In this document: one piece after another, positions 57,100 through 64,000 of the stretch | Layout of the letters: each line of letters opens with the position of its first letter | How positions within the stretch are numbered: the first letter of the stretch is position 1 | Assembly: GCA_022410635.1 (NCBI GenBank) | Contig: JAJVDF010001743.1 | Location: forward strand, 37,128 to 101,127 | Reading direction: 5' to 3' | Source: Tretioscincus oriximinensis | Lineage: Eukaryota > Chordata > Lepidosauria > Squamata > Gymnophthalmidae | DNA length: 64,000 nt | The notes under the pieces: model-generated | The model's input: only the letters and a program-made list of their open reading frames with translations | Databases searched by the model: none | What the model was told of the DNA's origin: nothing | Position numbers and translations under genes: made by a program

Positions 57100-59635
57100 T
57101 CTGCCTCCCAACCTGCAGTTTTTGGGGATGCCTGCTGACTGGCCCACTGCTCTGGTGCTGCTGCTTCTAAATGCCAGGTCAGTCCAGAACAAAACATCTA
57201 TCATTCAGGATTTGATCCTACATGAGGGGGCTGACCTGGCATCTATTACCTGGGTGGATGAACTGGGTGCGCCTAATCTGTCCCCCAGGTTACTCAGTGA
57301 AGCACTGTTCTAAACCAGTGAGGAGGGGGTGTTGCTGTGGTTCATAAGGCTTCCATCTCTCTCACCAGGCAACCACTTCGCTCTGTCGCTGGATTTGGGG
57401 GGCTGTTCCTGCTGTTGGGCAAAAGAGATAGAATAGGGATGTTGCTGGTGTACCGGTCATCCCGCTGCCCAGCGGCATCACTATCTGAGTTGGCTGGGGT
57501 TGTCTCTGATGTGATGGAGGCCTTTAACACTGTGGTCTTGGGGGAATTCAACATCCATGCGGAGGCTATCCTCACTGGTCATGATCAGTCCTTCATGGCC
57601 TCCATACCAACCATGGGGCTATCTCAACATAGAGCAGGAGATACTCTCGATCTGTTTTTTTTCTGCAAAGTGAGTTGGTGATGACCTGTTAATAGGGCTG
57701 GCAGTAAATCCGTTAGTAGTAAATCATGGACAGATCATTCCCTGATGAGATTTGGACGTACGGTGACTTATCCTCCCTACAAGGGTGTGAGATCTATTCA
57801 GATGGTCTGCCCTCTGAGACTTATGGAATCTGATCAATTCCTGAATGCTCTGGGGGATTTCCTGGTTGTCATGGATGGCGCTCCTGCCAAGGCTCTATTC
57901 TCTCTCTCTGGAATTGTGAGATGACCCGGGCAATTGACACGATTGCTCCCAAGTCCCCTCTGTTGAGCCCATAGAGCACCCTGGTATTCTGGGGAGTTAA
58001 GGGTGATGGAACAGTAAGGCCGATGACTGGAGCGCAGGTTGTGCAAATCCCAACAAGAATCTGTCCGAACACGGGTTAGAGCACATTATCATGCCTACCA
58101 TGTGGTGGCGGCGGCAGCGAAAAGGAATTATTTATCTGCTATCATTGCGTCCTTAAGTAGCTGTCCAGCAGAGCTTTTGAGTGGTGAATGGCCTGATAAG
58201 ATCTAGCCTGGGCAGCAAGGACAAAGGCCACCCAATATTTGTTGTGATAAATTTGCAAAGCACTTTGAGGGAAAGTCACTCAGAATCATGAAGGATTGGA
58301 TGCTTCTCTTGTGAATGGCCCAGAGAACTGTCTGGTCCTATTATCTTGGATCAGTTTCAGTTGTTGTGTCCTGATGATGTGGTCAAGCTGCTTGTTGGGG
58401 TTCAGCCAACTTCATGCCCTCTGGATCTTTGCCCTTCCTGGCTGATAAGAGTCAGTTCGCAGAGTATGACCAGGTGGGTCCAGGGAGTAGTGAATGCTTC
58501 TTTGAGGGATGCGGTGGTCCCGCTGGCTCTTAAAGAGACCGTAGTGTGCCCTCTGCTCAAGAAGCCTTCCCTGGACCTAGAAAGGTTAAACAACTACCTG
58601 CCCGGTGGTTAACATACCCTTCCTGGGCAAGGTTCTGGAGAGGGACATGGCTGTTCAACTGCAGGCATGCTTGGAAGTAATGGATTATCTAGACCCATTT
58701 CAATCTGGTTTCAGGCCCGGTCATGACACAGAAACCACCTTGGTCGCCCTGATTGATGACCTTCTCTGGGAGAGGGACAGGGGCAAAGCCACCCTGTTGG
58801 TTCTTCTGGACCTCTGAGCGGCTTTTGATACCATTGATCATGGTATCCTCCTGGAGAGGCTACAGAGTTTAGGAGTGGGTGGCAATGCATTGCAGTGGTT
58901 CCGCTCCTATCTCCAAGGCTGCTTACAGAGAGTGGGGTGAGTAGTCTTGCTCGATGCCCTTGGAGCTCACTAGTGGGGATCCTCAGGGATCGATATCTCC
59001 CCCATGCTGTTTAACATCTATATGAAGCAACTGGAAGAGGTCATCAGGAGCTTTAGAGTGAAGTGTCATCAATACGCAGATGACACTCAGCTCTATCTCT
59101 TTCTTCCATCTGAATCAGGTTGAAGTGCTTGACAGGTGACTGGAAGCAGTAATGGGCTGGATGGGGGGCAATAAATTGAGGCTGAATCCAGACAAGACAG
59201 AGGTGCTGCGTTGGAACATCCTGAATTCGTGAAGTGTGGAGGCACCCTGCCTTTGGTGGGGTAGGATTGCTCTATAAAGGACAGACGCGAAATTTGGGGG
59301 TACTCCTGGACCCTGTCCTAACACTTGAGAACCAGGTGGGGATGGTGGCCAGGAGTGCCTATGTCCAGTTATGTCTGGTTCACCAGTTATGGCCACTTCT
59401 GAACAGGGATGATTTAGCCACAGTAATCAACGCCCTGGTAACTTCCAGATTGGACTATAGTAATGCGCTCTATATGGTGCTGCCCTTGAAAACGGTTCGG
59501 AAGCTGCAGTTGGTACAGAATGCAGCTGCTAGACTGCTGACCAGAATGGGTGGCCAGGCACACATCACGCCGGTCTTGAAAGAGCAGCACTGGCTGCCAG
59601 TCCACTACTGAGCTCAATTCAAGGTGCTCATTAAC
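57100..59635 (+). mobile_element. L2-clade LINE, 5'-truncated, interrupted by L1
   Basis: About 2.5 kb of an L2 LINE beginning just upstream of its endonuclease and reaching the post-polymerase tail. It stops at GTGCTCATTAAC, where the protein reads HWLPVHY-AQFKVLI. A young L1 starts there at once, so the remaining L2 tail and 3' UTR should lie beyond that L1, outside the window. Confidence 0.88.
57110..59634 (+). pseudogene. L2 endonuclease-reverse transcriptase, broken
   Basis: The endonuclease has LVLLLLNARSVQNKTSIIQD and then ASITWVDELG, where the usual ITETW has lost two residues including the catalytic Glu. GILLVYRPPR-like, VVLGEFNIHAEA and GLSQHRAGDTLDL blocks follow (57089-57681). 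The polymerase has VNIPFLGKVLERDMAVQLQ, DPFQSGFRPGHDTETTLVAL and LLVLLDL, then a TGA at 58815-58817 followed by [26 protein letters not shown] and CHQYADDTQLYL (catalytic YADD kept, near 59,076) follow. The tail is NKLRLNPDKTEVL, LGVLLDPVLTLENQV, LVTSRLDYSNALY and VQNAAARLL (59234-59611). Many frameshifts; inactive. Confidence 0.9.
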
Positions 59636-59762
59636 TTGAGGGCGGGGCATGCAGGAAGCTTGCAGCAGCTAAAATCTCGGAGCTCCAGACCGGCAACAAA
59701 CAAAAGGCCTTTTTTCACTTTAAAAGAACTCAGACGCAGCAATTGACACCATCCAAGGCTCT

Positions 59763-60890
59763 ATGAATATCTCCCCTCCATGTGGGGATCTGGCAGCAAA
59801 CATGGGAGGCAAGCTTCGGAACGGTAGGCCTCTGTCTTCTCAAACCTCTAAATTGCAGGCCAGAGGGAAAAATAAAATGTCGGCTAGGCCAGAAACAGCT
59901 CCTGCCTCACTCAATTACAACCTCACTCAGACATTAGAGCCTGAGTCGGCCTCTGGAAACAAGGGGGGGGGGGCAGGGGATCCAAATTTTGCCCTCTCCC
60001 TCATAGATCAAATCAAGCAAGCTTTAAAGGTTGAATNTAATGGATTGATGACAAAGCTGGAAGCTAAATTGGACTCTATGACTGAAACTGTGAATGAAGT
60101 TAAGATGACTGCCTCAGAGGCCCTTGATCAAGCCANAGAANTAAGGGCTGAAACTGACCAGCTCACAGGTGAAGTCCAGCAGCTTCGGGAAGAACTTTTN
60201 GACCTCCAGTGTANNGCCAGACGGAATAATATTCGCGTGAGAGGTTTGAGCGAAGGTGTTGAAGGGTCTAATATGACTAATTTCTTAGTGGGCTGGTGGG
60301 AGAAAGCTTTCCCAGACCTCCAGATCTCAAGATTGGACATTGCCAGGGCCCACCGCAGCCTTCGCCCAAGACCACCCCCTGACAAGCCCCCCAGGGATAT
60401 AGTGGTGGCTTTTGAACGATTTACCTCAAAAAACGTCTTCAGAGCACTTTCACAACAGCCTTCCCCACTCTGCTATGCTAATTGCAATCTGACTGTGTTC
60501 CAAGACATCGCTCCAGAAGTTCTGACAAGACGTAAGTCTTTTGGCCCAACCACCACACTCCTCAGAAAAGCAGGAATTAAATACCGCTGGGGATTCCCCT
60601 GTTTTCTCATAATAACAGCACTTAATGGTTGTCAATACAAAGCTAACGACCCAGAAGAAGCTGCACACATCTGGAATCTGATAGCTCCTAACAACTCCTC
60701 CAGAGAAGACCAAACTTCCTCCTCCAGCCCTCCTTCTTCACAGCAGNCCCAACTGGCCACTTCTTCTTCATCATCCTCTTCACAACGCTGGCAACGGGCC
60801 CTTCCTCCTCGCCAATCCAGCTCCCGCCAGGTGAAGAAAATTCCGGATATATTTAAACCACCTAGAGCTGGAGGACAATTGGAATTCTGA
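59763..60890 (+). CDS. L1 ORF1 RNA-binding protein
   Basis: 375 codons without a stop, slightly longer than mammalian ORF1p. L1 ORF1p binds element RNA as a trimer and acts as a nucleic-acid chaperone in the cytoplasmic RNP. The N-terminal ~75 residues are disordered and basic. A coiled coil spans about 78-155 (SLIDQIKQALK, LMTKLEAKLDSMTETVNEVK, TDQLTGEVQQLREEL). The RRM starts at ARRNNIRVRGLSEGVEG. The C-terminal domain has LDIARAHRSL and ILRKAGIKYRWGF-like strands. A Ser/Gln-rich tail follows. No CCHC knuckle, which argues for L1 proper over Tx1 elements. Seven ambiguous bases fall in this ORF, so some residues are unknown. Upstream ATGs are in doubt; later ones at codon 14 or 39 would also keep the domains. 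Confidence 0.85.
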   Translation: MNISPPCGDLAANMGGKLRNGRPLSSQTSKLQARGKNKMSARPETAPASLNYNLTQTLEPESASGNKGGGAGDPNFALSLIDQIKQALKVEXNGLMTKLEAKLDSMTETVNEVKMTASEALDQAXEXRAETDQLTGEVQQLREELXDLQCXARRNNIRVRGLSEGVEGSNMTNFLVGWWEKAFPDLQISRLDIARAHRSLRPRPPPDKPPRDIVVAFERFTSKNVFRALSQQPSPLCYANCNLTVFQDIAPEVLTRRKSFGPTTTLLRKAGIKYRWGFPCFLIITALNGCQYKANDPEEAAHIWNLIAPNNSSREDQTSSSSPPSSQQXQLATSSSSSSSQRWQRALPPRQSSSRQVKKIPDIFKPPRAGGQLEF

Positions 60891-61422
60891 TTTAGTTTGG
60901 AACTAAGCCTAACGCCATATTCTAGACTACCCTTAGCTCTTGGTAAAATCTAATCCCTGTTTATATTTTTCTGATTCATTATGCCTTTGGACTTTTGCAT
61001 CCACTCATTCTATGACCCTTGGTAGGTTGTCACACAACTTTTATTAATTTCTTGCTGTTTAATATTACTGGCCTTACATTATCTTTTGGTTCGATATATT
61101 ATGTTGCCCTACGGAGCTGCCTATTGGCTCTCTTCATGCTTTACCAGTGTCGCCCCCTCGGATTTGGCCTTCAGTTAGGGACAAACATTAGTTTTGGTCT
61201 TCTTTTTGGGAAGATGGTTGAGGGTGGGGGGAGGGATGGGTAAAGGAGGGGGGATTGAAATGTTCTTGTGGAAATGTCTAAAGTTGATGGTCTTATTTGT
61301 TCAAAAGTTTAACAGTTGTAATATTTTCTTATTCCTGGTCTTTCACAATGACTGCATCACAGTTAAGTTCTTCTACTCTAACACTTACCCTATTAATATA
61401 GCATTCCCTCCTCTTCTCTACA

Positions 61423-64000
61423 ATGGCTGATCTTAAACTGGTATCCTTAAATGTAAATGGACTGAGTAATCCAGTGAAAAGAAGGAGGGTTCAAGATTTG
61501 TTATTAAAACAAAGGTTTCAAGTCATCTTTCTTCAGGAAACCCATGTTTCCAAATCCTGCAAGAAACTGTTCCCTCACCCCCATTTGGCCCACACCTATC
61601 AGGCCTATAGCTCCTCTAAGGCAAGAGGGGTTTCTATCACTTTTCTTCCTTCTATTTCTTTCAAACCTAATAAAATTAAGACGGACAAAAAAGGGAGATT
61701 TATTTTCCTCACTGGCCAAATTCAGGATAAACTTCTTACATTTGCTAATATTTACGCCCCCAACTCTGGTCAGGTCTCGTTTTTACATAATGTACTCTGT
61801 AAACTTCAGACTTTTGCTCAGGGACCCATCATTCTTGCAGGAGATATGAACTTGACCTCTGAGCCCTCAATTGACCGCAGCTATCAATCTTCTCCCCAAC
61901 AGAAGAAGAAATTGAAATCTTTTCACTCCTTGTTACATAAATTTAATTTACTGGACTCTTTCAGGTTTATTAACCCCTCTGCNCGTGAATATACTTTTTA
62001 CTCTGCTAAATATAGTTCCTGTTCTAGACTTGACTACATCCTCATCAGTTCTTCTCTCACAGATAACCTCCGTGAAGCTACCATTCTCCCTATCTCCATT
62101 TCAGATCACAGCTTAATCACAGCAATAATCTATATGTCTCCAGAACTACCAACTCACAAGATCTGGCGTTTTAATCCTTCATTGATTAATTGGTCAAACT
62201 CCAGAGAGAGACTGGAGAAAGAAATTTCTCAATACTTCTAATTTAATGACACCCCTGAAATCTCTCCTGTCACACAATGGGAGGCCATGAAAGCCGTGAT
62301 CAGAGGGACTTGTATTTCTGAAAGTAGTCGACAGCATAAATTGCTAAATAGTAAGCGTGCCTCTCTCACTGATGAAATTAAAAATCTTGAAGCCTCATAT
62401 GCTTCCACTGGTTCCAGACTGACTTATACACACCTTTCTACTAAACGTCAAGAATTGAAACTCTTGGATTCTGAACAAGATGCAAAATCTCAAATTTACC
62501 TTAAATATAAAGCTTTTGCATATGGTAATAAAAACTCTCAATTCTTAGCCGCGACGTTACGAAAGAAAAGACAAAAGAACAATATACATTCTATCTTAGA
62601 CTCTTCAGGAACTCTACAGACTCATCCTATTCGCATACTTGAGGCAATCCAAAGTTTCTATTACGATCTTTACTCATCCCCCTCTACCTCCTCAGATTCA
62701 CTTTCAACATATCTAGCCTCTTCTTGTCTCCCCCAACTCTCTGAAGCTCAACAATCACTTCTCAATGCTGACATCTCACTTGAAGAAATTCATACGGCTA
62801 TCCATAAACTCAAAAGCACAAAAGCCCCAGGACCGGATGGTTTTTCTAGATTATTTTATAAGTCCTTTTCAGAATTACTAGCTCCTAAATTACTGGTTCT
62901 CTTTAATCATGTTCTCTCCCCTGGATCGATCCCTCGATCCTGGCAACAGTCTCTACTCATTACCTGTCTGAAAAAGGGCAAACCTAGCACTCACATCTCC
63001 TCATATCGTCCTATCTCCCTCCTTAATGTGGACTTTAAACTTCTAGCTCAGATCTTCTCTGTCTGACTTAACTCCTTCATTCACCAACTAGTAGGCCCAG
63101 AACAATTTGGCTTCATTCCTGGCAGGGACATTGCAGACCCTATCCGTATAGCCATCAATGCTATTTCTCATGCCAAACGTTTCAAGAAACCACTAGCTCT
63201 TCTCTCTATTGATTTTTACAAAGCATTTGACAGAGTATCGCACCAGTTTCTTTTTCAACTTCTACGAGAACTAGGCTGTGGAGAACAATTTCTCGCATTC
63301 ATCATGGGAATATATTCCTCTTCTCGATCTCAAGTCAGAATCAACTCTTTTAACTCCACCTTTTTCCCTCTACGGAGGGGTACCCGACAGGGCTGCCCTC
63401 TCTCTCCATCACTCTTTGCTCTGGTGGTAGAAACTCTCGCCTCCAGACTAAGAACGAGATTGGACGCAGTTGGCTTTCATTGTCATGACCACATTCTAAA
63501 GTTCTGCATGTATGCTGATGACTTATTGATCATAACATCTGACCCTCAACGGGTGATGCAAATTCTTAAAGATGAACTCTCACTATTAGAATCATTGGCA
63601 TGTCTCTCTGTCAATTTTGACAAATCGGAACTACTATGCTTTAATATCCCTCCAGCCAAACAAAAGGCGGTGGAACATCAATATCGCCTTCGTCTGGCAC
63701 ATAAGAAGCTTCGATATTTAGGCATTTGGTTGACACGAAACTTTAATAAATTAGTCCAATATAATTATGGCCCCATTTGGCACAAAATTTCACAGCAAAT
63801 TTCTAAATGGCACTGTAAGAAATATCTTTCACTAGCTGGGAAGATAGCTGCCATTAAAATGAAAGTAGTCCCTTCTCTATTATATCTTTTTCGGACTCTC
63901 CCCATTTGGATTTCTCCTGCCCAATTTAAGTCTTGGCAACAGAAGCTAAACAAAATCCTCTTTGCCGATAAAAAACCGAGATTAGCTAGATCTATTCTTC
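61423..64000 (+). pseudogene. L1 ORF2 endonuclease-reverse transcriptase, partial, two stops
   Basis: Drives target-primed reverse transcription. The APE-type endonuclease occupies about residues 1-240: LVSLNVNGLSNP, VIFLQETHVSK (catalytic Glu39), FANIYAPNSGQ, IILAGDMNLTS, SRLDYILIS and ISDHSLI. TAA at 62239-62241 interrupts the linker, and the frame continues unchanged. The polymerase has TKAPGPDGFSRLFYK, SSYRPISLLNVDFKLL, then TGA at 63064-63066, EQFGFIPGRD, LLSIDFYKAFDRVSH, RRGTRQGCPLSPSLFALVVE, FCMYADDLLIIT (catalytic Asp pair) and LRYLGIWLT. The frame is open from 63,067 to the window end. The TGA is compatible with CpG decay of an Arg codon. All seen catalytic residues are intact; only two point changes disable it. 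Confidence 0.9.

Larger units (their letters stand above)
59636..64000 (+). mobile_element. L1-superfamily LINE, young, runs off the window end
   Basis: 5' UTR of about 125 bp, intact ORF1, a ~530-bp inter-ORF spacer, and ORF2 with only two stops over 859 codons. Low decay compared with every other LINE here implies a recent insertion. It lies inside an L2 element. The start of the element (GGGCGGGGCATGCAGG) directly follows L2 coding sequence, so the copy looks 5'-complete. The 3' half of ORF2, the tail and the target duplication are outside the window. Confidence 0.9.

Noticed and set aside
1..64000. CRISPR arrays, bacterial operons, ribosome binding sites
   Set aside because: The sequence is clearly vertebrate repeat-rich DNA; no regularly spaced direct-repeat array or prokaryotic gene organisation is present.

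Overview
This window looks like a gene-poor, AT-rich intergenic stretch of a squamate reptile genome, probably a lizard. I base this on the mix of repeats: CR1-clade LINEs, an L2 LINE, L1-superfamily LINEs, a DIRS tyrosine-recombinase retrotransposon, tRNA-derived SINEs, hairpin MITEs and a Tc1-type mini-element. I found no convincing host protein gene, tRNA or rRNA. Every ORF with recognisable homology belongs to a transposable element. Family assignments rest on motif recognition, not on a database search.

Layout. 1-9.1 kb is mostly unique-looking DNA with a CR1 3' end at 1.9 kb, another at 4.9 kb and a degraded LINE C-terminus at 7.3 kb. At 9.5-11.9 kb lies an old L1 fragment that was split by a 776-bp insert with a 12-bp target duplication. 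The insert resembles a Penelope-like element (degenerate hammerhead-like core), and inside it sits a solo LTR. CR1 3' ends follow at 12, 12.8 and 17.8 kb, and a SINE at 14 kb. From 18,635 to 24,933 there is a nearly complete 6.3-kb DIRS element on the minus strand. It has gag, RT-RNase H, tyrosine recombinase, inverted termini, an internal complementary region and a GC-rich minisatellite. A hairpin MITE, a CR1 copy and a SINE inside that CR1 lie at 27.8-29.4 kb. An L1 3' end is at 31.6 kb. A full-length CR1 (33.8-37.7 kb, SGNH-esterase ORF1 plus APE-RT ORF2) is inserted inside an older CR1 copy. From 38 to 57 kb there is mostly unrecognised DNA with a palindromic MITE (42.8 kb), a minisatellite, a 300-bp purine tract and a Tc1-type mini-palindrome (56.35 kb). 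At 57.1-59.6 kb is an L2 LINE, interrupted at about 59,635 by a young L1 whose ORF1 is intact and whose ORF2 runs off the end of the window.

How the parts relate. The nesting gives a relative chronology. CR1 'family A' (eight copies, octamer-like TTATGTTC tails) predates both the full-length CR1 'family B' (ATTCTATGA tail) and the SINE. An L1 predates the Penelope-like insert. The L2 predates the terminal L1. The DIRS element still reads through a 638-codon RT-RNase H frame and keeps many CpGs, so it looks comparatively recent. All ambiguous bases (N) fall inside transposon copies, which points to repeat-related assembly uncertainty.
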